A stretch of 43,594 nucleotides of DNA, taken from Burkholderia lata (GTDB lineage Bacteria > Pseudomonadota > Gammaproteobacteria > Burkholderiales > Burkholderiaceae). The DNA lies in assembly GCF_902499335.1 (NCBI RefSeq), contig NZ_CABVQK010000028.1, positions 1 through 43,594 of the forward strand. Direction: 5' to 3'. A program made the translations under genes and the position numbers. Positions 27,601 to 35,742 of the stretch are shown here, piece after piece (the first letter of the stretch is position 1; every line of letters starts with the position of its first letter). The notes beneath the pieces were generated by a model. The model had not been told where the DNA came from. It saw only the letters and a program-made list of their open reading frames with translations, and did no database searches.

Positions 27601-29113
27601 CCAGCTTCCACGCGACCCGGTTCGCGGCCTCGAGCAGCGCCCGATTCGTGATCGCGCGGCCGGGTTCGCCGACTGCCTGCCGATTCGGCTGCTCGCGCAG
27701 CGCGGCCTCGATCAATGCGCCGGCCGACAGCTGCGGCACGGGATCGGCCAGCACGGCGTGGCGGCCGGCAAAGGCTCGCTGGCCGCCCAGTTCGAGATCG
27801 CCTATCCGCACATCCTGCCGGTCGACCATGCGCTCGACGAGGTCACTGAAATCGCGCGCCAACTGTTGTGCCGTCGATTCGCTCAGCAGCCCCGCGCGGT
27901 ATTCGAGGATCAGGCTGAGCGTGTCGTCGCCGTCGTAAAGGAGCGCAAGGTCCTGCTTCGCCGAACCGACGAAACACGGCGTCTGTTCGACATCGATGCC
28001 ATTCAGCCGCAGCGAATCGAGCGCGAACCGCGCGGGAATGAGCGCCACGTTGAGGCATGGCGACGCCGGGTCGGCCAGGTTCTGCCGCACGAGCCTCATC
28101 AGGTCCAGTTGCGGGAAATCCACGATCGATTTCGTTTTCCGGCGATGCTGCCGCACCCGCTCGAACAACGCATCGACCGTCAGATCCGGCGTCACGTCCA
28201 CGAACGCCGGCACGTAATTGATGAATGAACCGAAGATCCGCTCGAACCCACCGGCCCTCGTGTCCACCGGATAGGCGATCGCCAGCGTGTCCTGTTGCAG
28301 GTACCGGTGCAGCAACACGCTGAATGCGCTCATCAGGACCACGAACGGTGTCGTCCTGGTTTTCCGATTCATGCTCTTGAGCCTTGCCTGCAGGGTGCCG
28401 GGCAGACTCCAGCGATACTGGCAGGCGCCCGCCCGGGCCGGCCGCTCGCCGTCGAACACCAGTTTGCCGAAGTCGACCGCACATGCGCGCCCCGACAGGG
28501 TTGCGCGCCACGCCGCCTCGGTTTCCTGATAGGCGCCGTCGGCCCAGCGTTGCCGTTCCCAGTCCAGCGTGGCGGAAAAACCCTGGCTCGCGCGGGTCTC
28601 CGGCGCCGCCACATAGGCCGCGTGATTGTTGTACGCCGACGAAATATCGTTCAGCAACATCAGCGCCGACGTACCATCCACGCAGATATGGTGGATATTC
28701 AACGCAAGGAGATAACCGTGCGGACGGGTCCGGATCAACAGGAACCGGAACACCGGTTCGCCATGCAGATCGAAAGGCGCCAGCAGGCAGGCATCGAGCG
28801 CCGCTTCGATCCGTTGCAGCCGTGCCGACGATTCGAGATCCGACAGATCGATGAACTCGAGCGGGTCGTGCGAAAGCCGCTCGGCATACTGAAGCGGCTC
28901 GCCGGCCTGTTCGAGGAAACGCATCCGGATCGCCGGATGCGCGCCGGCTACCGCAACAAATGCCCGCTTGAGCCGATCGACGTCGAGATTCCCGTCGAGC
29001 TCGAAAAGCAGCGGATTGTTATATGCGGGGTCGTGAGGCGCATATTTCCATTGCAGCCACATCACCCTTTGACTATTAGTGAGTGGCAATACGTCATTCA
29101 CGTCAGTTGGCAT
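24641..29113 (-). CDS. NRPS C-A-T-C with Gly-like adenylation code
   Basis: 1490 residues from the ATG at 29113, which has AGGA eight bases upstream; the frame stays open to 29344 but that extension looks unlike NRPS sequence. First condensation domain: HHICVDG near residue 140. Adenylation domain about 480-920: LIYTSGSTGSPKGVEV, VYGPTEATIW, YRTGDFAFRD, NANGKIDR; hand-aligned code D-I-L-Q-V-C-V-I-W-K, closest in memory to glycine (DILQLGLIWK). T domain: GGHSL, Ser990. Second condensation domain: FHHIVVDG near 1190, extending to the C terminus. The protein ends in a C domain with no partner T, so that C domain must act on a carrier of another protein, most simply the Ala module of A-T-C-T. It would thus place an extra residue, possibly N-acylated through the first C domain, ahead of Ala. 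First gene of the 23-kb operon. Confidence 0.9.
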   Translation of the reverse strand: MPTDVNDVLPLTNSQRVMWLQWKYAPHDPAYNNPLLFELDGNLDVDRLKRAFVAVAGAHPAIRMRFLEQAGEPLQYAERLSHDPLEFIDLSDLESSARLQRIEAALDACLLAPFDLHGEPVFRFLLIRTRPHGYLLALNIHHICVDGTSALMLLNDISSAYNNHAAYVAAPETRASQGFSATLDWERQRWADGAYQETEAAWRATLSGRACAVDFGKLVFDGERPARAGACQYRWSLPGTLQARLKSMNRKTRTTPFVVLMSAFSVLLHRYLQQDTLAIAYPVDTRAGGFERIFGSFINYVPAFVDVTPDLTVDALFERVRQHRRKTKSIVDFPQLDLMRLVRQNLADPASPCLNVALIPARFALDSLRLNGIDVEQTPCFVGSAKQDLALLYDGDDTLSLILEYRAGLLSESTAQQLARDFSDLVERMVDRQDVRIGDLELGGQRAFAGRHAVLADPVPQLSAGALIEAALREQPNRQAVGEPGRAITNRALLEAANRVAWKLAAANVKAGDRVGVAMHRSGALLAVLLGIWQAGAIYVPLPTNLPAARRAHIAQDAELAVCLHQDAPAAASPRDLVLTDDLFDDADADAFPAVAVDPDSPAYLIYTSGSTGSPKGVEVTHRNVAGFLLAMRRALPMSRGDRLLATTTIGFDISLLELLLPLMVGAAVIPCPEHVRLDAKALEAVIERERISWLQGTPSFFNVLRAGGWRGARQLNVLCGGESIDASTYGFLRDTCAAAWQVYGPTEATIWSMIAGPGADPAAGLGEPLGNTTIHLLDTHGQTVPRFSKGEICIGGHGVARGYRNRRALTDERFVEIPGAGRVYRTGDFAFRDTNERLRFLGREDGQVKIRGFRVELGEIEKQIEALGQVRKAVVQVRSSPAEEPKLLAWVEPIPDGVRDAAALRDALSLALPAYMVPSHIEWVDAWPLNANGKIDRGALPERAQPAAAARDARPLDPLAPTLQTIYADALNLETIDPDATLMSLGGHSLSAVRILAQIRRKLDIEVSLEAFMTHSSVTALVDHLRASGAAPDGADATERAPAGAPLPRSAHGGVPAPARRPDVLVPSAGERALYFLDSVATVRETYNIPVGLHFPAGVAIDVLERALRQVLDAHESLRAAFEPTATGLVKRIHPTPAGALVEHHGATDRAALRPMLNRLLREPFDLHCSPLLRVHYFPLLEGGAAVFYLFHHIVVDGIGCGNFLREMAHAYEAMLAGGAPRRPPEPAAEAGGQPADASARADELIGRFGLVDRVLNLPYRAPFPEVRTLAGDSFPLVIPAALRAELDDYSRTAGVPLATLFLSAFALALHHFSCDRVVNIGLATMNRTPETLQAIGLYTNTIVLPVDIDPADRLGDFVNRVTGSLFSIYGYADVPFEEVASRLVEYATLGRTPVFQAFFNFIDRSMYAFSMADLPVSEIPLRPTGSKFELSLEVNDFRTHTQVFFEYSADVFDAALIDDIASEFNRILFECVRSPGETVERLALTTHP

Positions 29114-29601
29114 GCGGCATTCCTGAGGCTGCGTTGAAGAATCAGGCCGACGCGACCACGCTTCTTCGTCGCATCGTCCATTGCCATACGACTCCCCATC
29201 AAAGCGGAAAGCGCGGGCAGGCGACGAAAGATCGAGGCCATGCACGGCCAGCCGCCGAAGGATCGGGCTATCGAGCGAAACCGGCCGCACCCGGATCAGG
29301 GGCAGTCCGTCACACGTGTAAAGGATGCGATAAATTACGCGCATCCCCGGATCAAGCTACCCGGAATGGCATCATCTTGTTTAGGTATCCGAATACTATG
29401 CATCAGAATCACATGCAACTTTTCTCGATCGTCATTTCCATCGACATGGTTTCAGAGAATCTCAATAATTGTGAAAATAATATCGCGACACTCTCGCAGC
29501 AGTAACTGCAATAAGTAATAGGTCGATAAGCGTGTTGCGCATCGAAAGCCCGTCATACAATCGCCCCTATCGTTCGGCGACTTCGAAAACGGAGCAAGCT
29601 C
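29114..29601. promoter_or_regulatory. Divergent intergenic region between the NRPS operon and the M3 peptidase gene
   Basis: 488 bases. The left half is GC-rich and open in the NRPS frame; the right half (about 29370-29560) is AT-rich and is the likely promoter region for both directions. A short dyad GCAGT-A-ACTGC lies at 29499-29509. No convincing lux box or gene was found. Confidence 0.45.
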
Positions 29602-31677
29602 TTGCGCTCAATGCATTTCCTCAATCCCCTTCTGGATCGATCGCAGCTACCTTGCTTCGAGGCCATTCGCGCGCTCCATGTGCGCCCCGCCGTTGACGCC
29701 TGCCTGCTCGAGCTCGACAACGCGATCGAGCAGGCGAGTGCGGCGCCGCGCCGGTCGAGCTGGGCGAACGTGATCGAGCCGATCTGCCTGGCGATCGAGG
29801 CGCTCGAATACACGTGGGGCATCGTCACCCACCTTGTCACGGTTCGCGATTCGGCGGCCTTGCGCGCCGCCTATGGGGAGTGCGTGGGCCTCGTGTCGTC
29901 CGCGTTGTCGCGCTTTCGTCAGGACACCGCGCTGCTCGGCCGATACCAGGCCATCGTCGGCTCCGACGCGTTCGCGACCCTGTCCGTCGAGCGGCAGCAG
30001 GTTCTGCGCAACCTGATCCGCGACGCGCTGCTGGCAGGTGGCGAGCTGCCGCCCGGCCCGCGCACGCGGCTGAACTGCATACGCGAACGGCAGGCGCTGC
30101 TCGCGAAGACGTTCCAGGACAACATCGCCGATGCTACCCGCGCTTATTCGTACCGCGTGACGGCGGACGACGAGCTGGCCGGCCTGCCCGATCACGTGCG
30201 AGTCGCCGCACGGGCGGCTGCGCGGCAATGCGGCCGCGACGGCCATCTCTTCTCGCTGGATTTTGCGTCCTACCATCCGGTCATGCAGTTCTCCGAGTGC
30301 CGCGCGCTACGGGAACGCTTGTACCGGGCCCGGTCAGCCCGGGCATCCGAACTGGGCGAACACTATGCCGACGGCGCGGCGGCATGGGACAACATGCCCG
30401 TCATGACCGAACTGCTGGCCCTGCGGCACGAGGAGGCCCAACTGCTCGGCCATCCAGATTTCGCCGGCCTCTCGCTCGCGCAGAAGATGGCGCGCTCCCC
30501 CGAATGCGCACAGTCGTTTCTGGACGATCTACATCGGCGCATCCGCCCGCAGGCGGCCGCCGAATGGCAAGCGCTGCAATCCTTCGCCCGCGATGCCCTC
30601 GGCATTCGCGAGCTGCAGCCGTGGGATCTTCCCTTCGCGATGGAACACCTGCGCAGGCAGCGCTTCGGTGTCTCGACTGACGAGGTCCGCCGGTACTTCC
30701 CCGAACAAGCCGTGCTGTATGGGCTGTTCAAGCTGGTCGAGACGCTGTTCGACATCAAGATCCTCCCCGCGACCGGTAGCGTCTGGCACGAAGATGTCCG
30801 GCTGTACCGGCTGGACGACGCACGCGGCCATCCGGTCGCCCATCTCTATCTGGACCTGTACGCGCGCCCGGGAAAACGGGACGGCGCATGGGCAGCCAGC
30901 GGCGGATCGCGCGGCATGCGCGCAGACGGCTCGATCCGGCTGCCCGCAGCCTATCTGATGTGCAACGTCGCCGCAGCGGAGCCGGCCTGCTTCGCGTTCG
31001 AACAGGTGGTCACGCTGTTTCACGAGATGGGCCACTGTCTCCATCACATGCTGACCGACGTCACCGAAAGCGCAGTGTCTGGGGCGAAAAGCGTCGAATG
31101 GGACGCCGTCGAATTCCCCTCGCAATTCATGGAGCAATTCTGCCGGGAGTGGGAGGTGCTTGTCGCGTTGAGCGCTCACGTGGAGACAGGCGCGGCGCTG
31201 CCGCGCACGCTATTCGACCGCATGCTGGCGGCACACCATGTCGACCATGGCATCGAGATGGCGCATCAGATTGCGTTGTCGGCGCTAGACCTCCAACTGC
31301 ATTCCGCGCGCGCGATGGCCTCGAACCAGTCGATCCTCCATTGGGTGGAAGCCATTCATCAAGCCTACGAGGTCACGCCGCCGGACCCGCTTTCAAGAAG
31401 CGTGAACACCTTCGGGCATATCTTCGCCGGCGACTACGCAGCGGCCTATTACGGTTATCAATGGGCGAAGGTCCTCGCGGCCGATGCCTATGCCGCGCTG
31501 GAAAACACCGGCGCCACGCATGCAGACGCCGGCAGACGCGAAATCGGAAAGCGCTATCGGACCGAAATTCTCGGGTCCGGGGGCAGTCGACCCACTATGG
31601 AATCGTTCATCGCGTTTCGCGGTCGTCCGCCGGACCTCGATGCGGTGTTTCGGGATCCTGTCGCGACAAGGTGTTAG
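29602..31677 (+). CDS. M3-family zinc oligopeptidase (OpdA/PrlC-like)
   Basis: 691 residues, near the 680 of E. coli oligopeptidase A. The zinc site is intact: HEMGH with His474, Glu475 and His478, then Glu504 in VEFPSQFME, giving the M3 spacing HExxH-x25-E. The TTG at 29602 is preferred because GGAG at 29591-29594 lies seven bases away; an ATG at 29611 is the alternative. No signal peptide is seen, so it is cytosolic. M3 enzymes cut short peptides. Located between the NRPS operon and the chlorination cassette, it may trim an N-terminal residue from a peptide-extended precursor, or be a resistant copy of a target; both are hypotheses. A 6-bp hairpin follows the stop codon. Confidence 0.93.
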   Translation: MRSMHFLNPLLDRSQLPCFEAIRALHVRPAVDACLLELDNAIEQASAAPRRSSWANVIEPICLAIEALEYTWGIVTHLVTVRDSAALRAAYGECVGLVSSALSRFRQDTALLGRYQAIVGSDAFATLSVERQQVLRNLIRDALLAGGELPPGPRTRLNCIRERQALLAKTFQDNIADATRAYSYRVTADDELAGLPDHVRVAARAAARQCGRDGHLFSLDFASYHPVMQFSECRALRERLYRARSARASELGEHYADGAAAWDNMPVMTELLALRHEEAQLLGHPDFAGLSLAQKMARSPECAQSFLDDLHRRIRPQAAAEWQALQSFARDALGIRELQPWDLPFAMEHLRRQRFGVSTDEVRRYFPEQAVLYGLFKLVETLFDIKILPATGSVWHEDVRLYRLDDARGHPVAHLYLDLYARPGKRDGAWAASGGSRGMRADGSIRLPAAYLMCNVAAAEPACFAFEQVVTLFHEMGHCLHHMLTDVTESAVSGAKSVEWDAVEFPSQFMEQFCREWEVLVALSAHVETGAALPRTLFDRMLAAHHVDHGIEMAHQIALSALDLQLHSARAMASNQSILHWVEAIHQAYEVTPPDPLSRSVNTFGHIFAGDYAAAYYGYQWAKVLAADAYAALENTGATHADAGRREIGKRYRTEILGSGGSRPTMESFIAFRGRPPDLDAVFRDPVATRC

Positions 31678-32026
31678 GGTAACGTTCGGCGGACCGAACA
31701 TGCGGTCAACCGTTTTGCAATCCTGAACTCCACCCCGAAGTCATTCTCCATCCGGTGCTCCGCAACCTTGCCGAATAGACGCTGGCGCCGAGCACGTCGC
31801 GCCGATTCCCGATCGAAACCTATGGGAATTCGTAGTTTCGCAAATGCCGCGCGTCGACTCTAATGTGCGTAGCCATCAGGAGCATTCACACATGAATATA
31901 CGACCCCTCGCCAGGCGCGCAGGGAATCCGCTGCGCCATTCATAACGCGCAGCGCCCGGCGTCGCACGAGCATCGCTCGCGTTCGCCAGCTGCGTCATTC
32001 AATCTTTCCACGGACCGAGGGAATTC
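31678..32026. promoter_or_regulatory. Intergenic region before the halogenation cassette, with a small hairpin
   Basis: 349 bases without a recognisable gene. A perfect 6-bp inverted repeat with a four-base loop (GTTCGG at 31684-31689, CCGAAC at 31694-31699) lies seven bases after the peptidase stop and may be a weak terminator, although no T-tract follows. The remainder probably carries the promoter of the adenylation/carrier/halogenase operon; I cannot name its boxes. Confidence 0.4.
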
Positions 32027-33523
32027 GTGACTCCAGTTAGCGTCAATCGTCTGTTTACCGCGCAGGCCCGTCGCGCGCCCGATGCGATCGCCCTGGTCGG
32101 CGGCAAAAGGCGCTTGACGTACGGCGAACTCGACCGCAGCGCCAATCACGTCGCGCGGCACCTGATCGACCGCGGCGTGCGAGCGCACGACCGCGTGCTG
32201 CTGTGCCTGCCGCGCTCAATCGACGCCGTCATCGCGATGCTCGCGATCATCAAGACCGGTGCGGCCTTCGTGCCGGTCGACCCAACCTACTCCGAGTCGG
32301 TCAAGCAGAGCCATGCACACGACAGCGGCGCACGGCACGTCATCGCTCGGCCGACCGACGCCGAGGCTTTCCGCGGCGCATCGCGGCAAGTCATCGAAGC
32401 CGGCGATCTCGCCGCGGGCCGCGACGACCATGGCCCCGCCGTCGATGCGGGGCACGACGGCTCGAGCGCGATCTACGTGATGTTCACCTCCGGGAGCACG
32501 GGCCGGCCGAAAGGCGTGGTCGTCGCCCACCGGGGCGTCGTCCGCCTGGTCTGCAATACGAACTACATCCGGGTCACGCCAGCTGACACGCTGCTGTTGC
32601 TGTCCCCGATCACCTTCGATGCCTCCACGTTCGAAATCTGGGGCGCGTTGCTGAACGGCGCCCGGCTCGCGATCCATGAAGAAGCGACGTTCGATCCAAA
32701 CCTCGTCAGCGAGCTGATCGAGCGCGAGCGGGTCAGCGTGCTCTGGCTCACCGCCGCGCTGTTCCATCTCGTCGTGCGGCGCTACATCCGAATGCTCGCG
32801 GGGATCCGCACCTTGCTGGCGGGCGGTGACGTGCTGAATGCGGCCGCCGTCAACGCAGTATTCGACGAGTTCCCGTCGATTACCGTCATCAACGGTTACG
32901 GTCCGACCGAGAACACGACCTTCACGTGCTGTCACGTGATGACCGCCGCGAACCGGCCAGTCGATCCGGTTCCGATTGGCCGCGCCATTTCAGGCACCCG
33001 GCTCCACATTCTCGACAGCGCGCTGCGCGAAGTGCCGGACGGCGCCGAAGGCGAGCTGTGCGCAAGCGGCGATGGCGTAGCACTCGGCTATCTGAATGCG
33101 CCGGAGGCGACGCGCGCGGCATTCATCGACCATCGGCTCGTCGACGGCCTGCTGTATCGCACCGGCGATCGGGCACGACGCAGGCCGGACGGCCTGATCG
33201 AATTCCTCGGGCGGCGCGACCGGCTCGTGAAGATACGCGGCTACCGCGTGTCGCTCGACGAGCTTCAGGCGCTCATCGCCGGCATTCCCGGCGTCGAGGA
33301 AGTCATCGTCAAGGTGTCGGAGGATGCGACCGGCGAAAAGCGCCTCAGCGCGATCATCCAGTCCGCCGGCGGGCGGCCGGACATGAAGGCTTTCGTCCGC
33401 AGCGAACTCATCAAACTGGCGCCGCCGTTCCAGATCCCCGACGACATCCAGGTTTTTCAGCATATCCCGCTCAATGCGAACGGCAAGCTGGACCGCAACC
33501 CGTTGCCAATCGGCGAGATATAA
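32027..33523 (+). CDS. Stand-alone NRPS adenylation protein, predicted valine-activating
   Basis: 498 residues, a complete single adenylation domain with no fused carrier. The GTG start at 32027 follows GAGGG by five bases. Core motifs: YVMFTSGSTGRPKGVVV (A3, about 150-166), INGYGPTENTTF (A5), YRTGDRARRRPDG (A7), LVKIRGYRVSL (A8) and NANGKLDR (A10 with the catalytic Lys). Hand-aligned specificity residues read D-A-F-W-L-G-G-T-F-K, one change from the valine code DAFWIGGTFK. The carrier-protein gene follows after 22 bases and the halogenase after that, the same functional set as CytC1-CytC2-CytC3. The enzyme should load L-valine (or a close branched or aminobutyrate analogue) on the free carrier as the halogenation substrate. 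Family call firm; specificity is a code-based prediction. Confidence 0.92.
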   Translation: MTPVSVNRLFTAQARRAPDAIALVGGKRRLTYGELDRSANHVARHLIDRGVRAHDRVLLCLPRSIDAVIAMLAIIKTGAAFVPVDPTYSESVKQSHAHDSGARHVIARPTDAEAFRGASRQVIEAGDLAAGRDDHGPAVDAGHDGSSAIYVMFTSGSTGRPKGVVVAHRGVVRLVCNTNYIRVTPADTLLLLSPITFDASTFEIWGALLNGARLAIHEEATFDPNLVSELIERERVSVLWLTAALFHLVVRRYIRMLAGIRTLLAGGDVLNAAAVNAVFDEFPSITVINGYGPTENTTFTCCHVMTAANRPVDPVPIGRAISGTRLHILDSALREVPDGAEGELCASGDGVALGYLNAPEATRAAFIDHRLVDGLLYRTGDRARRRPDGLIEFLGRRDRLVKIRGYRVSLDELQALIAGIPGVEEVIVKVSEDATGEKRLSAIIQSAGGRPDMKAFVRSELIKLAPPFQIPDDIQVFQHIPLNANGKLDRNPLPIGEI

Positions 33524-33545
33524 ATCATCCGGAGGGAAACAAGCC

Positions 33546-33800
33546 ATGACCAATACGACCGACATTATCGAAACAATTCTGAGCACCTGCCGCGACACGC
33601 TCGGGCTGCCCGACCTGCAACCCGGCGAGGACTTCTTCGAACGCGGCGTGAGTTCGCTGGCCATCGTCGAACTGCAAATCCGGATCGAAGAGCAACTGCA
33701 GTTGAAAGTGCCCACGAGTCAGCTGATGGCGGCGCCCTCCGTGGACGGATGGGCGCGCGCTTACCTGACGACGACAGCCGCGGTAACGGTGTCGCAGTAA
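33546..33800 (+). CDS. Stand-alone peptidyl carrier protein
   Basis: 84 residues. The ATG at 33546 follows GGAGG at 33531-33535. The phosphopantetheine site is in DFFERGVSSLAIVELQIRIE; the modified residue is the second Ser of GVSSL. Size, acidic N terminus and helix pattern are those of a discrete T domain. It lies between the valine-type adenylation gene and the SyrB2-like halogenase gene, and is the evident platform on which the amino acid is held during chlorination, like CytC2 or the T domain of SyrB1. Its cargo would then be passed to the assembly line by the Cys-nucleophile transferase. Confidence 0.93.
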   Translation: MTNTTDIIETILSTCRDTLGLPDLQPGEDFFERGVSSLAIVELQIRIEEQLQLKVPTSQLMAAPSVDGWARAYLTTTAAVTVSQ

Positions 33801-33913
33801 CCGCGTCGGGCGGAGATCTTCGAAGAAAACGGGGCGCGCGGATACCGATCGCCTCGTCCAAGCAGACGCCATACCAGGCACGAGTTAACGTAAATCCAAA
33901 GGAGCCACCCAGG

Positions 33914-34837
33914 ATGCAGAATTTCCAACTGACGAAGGAAGAGATCGCCCGCTTCCGTGCCCAGGGCTACATCGGCCCGTTCAAACTCTATTCGGAAGAC
34001 GAAGCAAGGGATCGATACCGCCAGATTCGGTCGCAGCTGTTCGACCGCGAGTACGCGATCTACGATTTGCCGCCGAACAGCCCGATCGCCAACTACGACA
34101 GGCATCTCGACGTGAACCTGCTGAGCGAGCACATCATGCGCTCGGAGATCATCCACAAGCTCAATTCGATCCTGGGCCCCGATCTCATTTGCTGGCGATC
34201 GGAGATGTTCCCCAAGTATCCCGGCGACGAAGGCACCGACTGGCACCAGGCCGACACGTTCGCGCATGCGTCGGGCAAGCCGCAGATCGTGTGGCCCGGA
34301 GACGGCCGCTTCGGCGGCGCGGTAACCGTATGGACGGCCTTCACCGACTGCGACGAACAGAACGGCTGCCTGCGCTTCGTACCGGGCACGCACGAGGAAA
34401 TGTTCTACGACGAGTCGAAGAAGATGGCATTCGATCCGACGAAGATCAACGCGCTCGAGAAGGACGGCATCAAGCGCGGCTTCTTCGGCTACGACTACCG
34501 CAGCCTGCAGAAGGACGCGAACTGGAAGCCCGACGAGAGCAAGGCTGTGTCGCTCGTGATGAAGCCCGGTGAGTTCGTAATCTTCTGGTCGACGCTGATG
34601 CACTCGTCGTTCCCCAACTCGACGAAAGACCGCACCCGCCTCGGCTATGCGTGCCGCTACGTGCCCGCCGCCGTCAAGATCTACCCGGACACCGAAACCG
34701 TCAGCGAGTACGGCAGCGAAGTGAACCTCGACAAATACGGTGTGGTGCTGGTGTCGGGCGAAGACCACTTCCGGCATAACCGCCGTGTGGAATCCAACGC
34801 GCGCGGCACGCCGTTCAGCCGGCACGCCGAGGTGTAA
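33914..34837 (+). CDS. SyrB2-like Fe(II)/2-oxoglutarate aliphatic halogenase
   Basis: 307 residues (SyrB2 is 310). The start at 33914 has AAAGGAG nine bases before it; an in-frame start at 33749 lies inside the carrier gene and is rejected. The iron site reads GTDWHQADTF: His111 and, at the position of the usual Asp/Glu, Ala113, the replacement that lets chloride bind iron in halogenases. The distal ligand is His230 (FWSTLMHSSFP), and the Arg in TRLGYACRY should bind 2-oxoglutarate. Blocks shared with SyrB2, from memory, include PIANYDRHLD, FPKYPGDEGTDWHQADTFA, KRGFFGYDYRSLQ and NWKPDES. The enzyme chlorinates an unactivated methyl of a carrier-bound amino acid, here probably valine, once or twice. 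It is the last gene of the cassette; a 9-bp-stem hairpin follows. Very confident call. Confidence 0.96.
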   Translation: MQNFQLTKEEIARFRAQGYIGPFKLYSEDEARDRYRQIRSQLFDREYAIYDLPPNSPIANYDRHLDVNLLSEHIMRSEIIHKLNSILGPDLICWRSEMFPKYPGDEGTDWHQADTFAHASGKPQIVWPGDGRFGGAVTVWTAFTDCDEQNGCLRFVPGTHEEMFYDESKKMAFDPTKINALEKDGIKRGFFGYDYRSLQKDANWKPDESKAVSLVMKPGEFVIFWSTLMHSSFPNSTKDRTRLGYACRYVPAAVKIYPDTETVSEYGSEVNLDKYGVVLVSGEDHFRHNRRVESNARGTPFSRHAEV

Positions 34838-34873
34838 ACACGCCGCGGGGATGAGTCGGATTCAAAGAAATAC

Positions 34874-34910
34874 CCCGGAGGTCGGACCGAAATCCAACCC
34901 AACCTCCGGG
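34874..34910 (+). terminator. Hairpin after the halogenase gene
   Basis: Perfect 9-bp inverted repeat (CCCGGAGGT at 34874-34882, ACCTCCGGG at 34902-34910) with a 19-base loop, 36 bases after the halogenase stop. No T-run follows, so termination efficiency is uncertain. Confidence 0.5.
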
Positions 34911-35709
34911 CTCAGACATCAAATGAATGCGGCATGTCATCGTGCTGTACACCAGGAACGCTTCGCCACATGGCATGGTTTGACTGTTGCTGGCGCAGTC
35001 GAGAACGTTATCTGATAAGGATAACTACTCTTGAGTTACACAGGTAGTTTACGCCTACCTACTTGACAGAGCCGAGCCGCGGCTCAATCTCGTCGTCAAG
35101 GGCGAAAAATCCGCCCTTGTAGCTGGCCACATCGCCCTCACTCGCCTGTGGTTTCCGATCTCATTTTTCGATCGCCACGGTACCCAACATGCGATCGAGT
35201 TCGTCGTGGACGGAACGCCAGCAGGTCGCATCATCGCCCGGTTGTTAGCGCAAGCGTACTGCCTCGATCGGCAGCACCACGACTGACGTGTGCGATATAG
35301 ACGAAGTTGCAGTCAGCCTGCGCGCCAACCACCGGTACCCCGATAACGTGGGCTCGCGGCCGGTCATCAGGCCGAGCGCGATGAACAATGGTAAAAACGT
35401 TCCCGCCCATCGCATCCTCAATAACAACGACCACTTTCATTGATTTGGCCTCGTTTTCCGAGCGTCAGCGTCCATCGACGGCGCCCGCCGCAATAAACCG
35501 CGTCGCGTCACCTTCGCTCAGGTTCCGCGCCGAACCAGCGGTACACTTTTACCTCAAGATCGTCCGAGACCACGAGCCAAACCACGCATTCGCTTGGCGT
35601 CGTAGGCCGGGCACGCAACCGTCGCACAGAGCGCTCCGTCGCTAGTCGGTTGGAGTTTGCTACGGACCAAAGCTTCGATACGTGTTTCAACCGGCTAGAA
35701 GCCCCCGAG
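34911..35709. other. Gene-poor stretch at the cluster's right border with unrecognised coding-like remnants
   Basis: No intact gene is supportable. A plus-strand frame without a start codon (about 35034-35284) reads AYLLDRAEPRLNLVVKG and later ISFFDRHGTQHAIEFVVDG before a TGA, which looks protein-like but matches nothing I recognise. Overlapping short minus-strand frames (35231-35440 and 35508-35690) are equally unassigned. This is best treated as decayed DNA between the cluster and the first insertion sequence. Confidence 0.4.
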
Positions 35710-35742
35710 TGAACCGCGCCGGGAGTCGTGGAGGCTGGTTGG

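Noticed and set aside
25264..28228. Long plus-strand frames inside the NRPS/PKS genes (also at 11144-12586 and 22114-23658)
   Set aside because: Arg-rich antisense frames typical of GC-rich DNA, opposite to clearly conserved megasynthase domains.
29114..29344. N-terminal extension of the first NRPS
   Set aside because: The added 77 residues do not resemble a C-domain start or a known N-terminal domain; the ATG at 29113 has a ribosome binding site.
29499..29509. GCAGT-A-ACTGC dyad as a LuxR or other operator
   Set aside because: Only 11 bases with no extended symmetry; such dyads are expected by chance.
32027..33523. A protein as a threonine activator like SyrB1
   Set aside because: The extracted code DAFWLGGTFK is valine-like and unlike the Thr code DFWNVGMVHK.
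33914..34837. Halogenase gene as an ordinary PhyH-type hydroxylase
   Set aside because: The iron-site carboxylate is replaced by Ala113 and long blocks match SyrB2 as I recall it.
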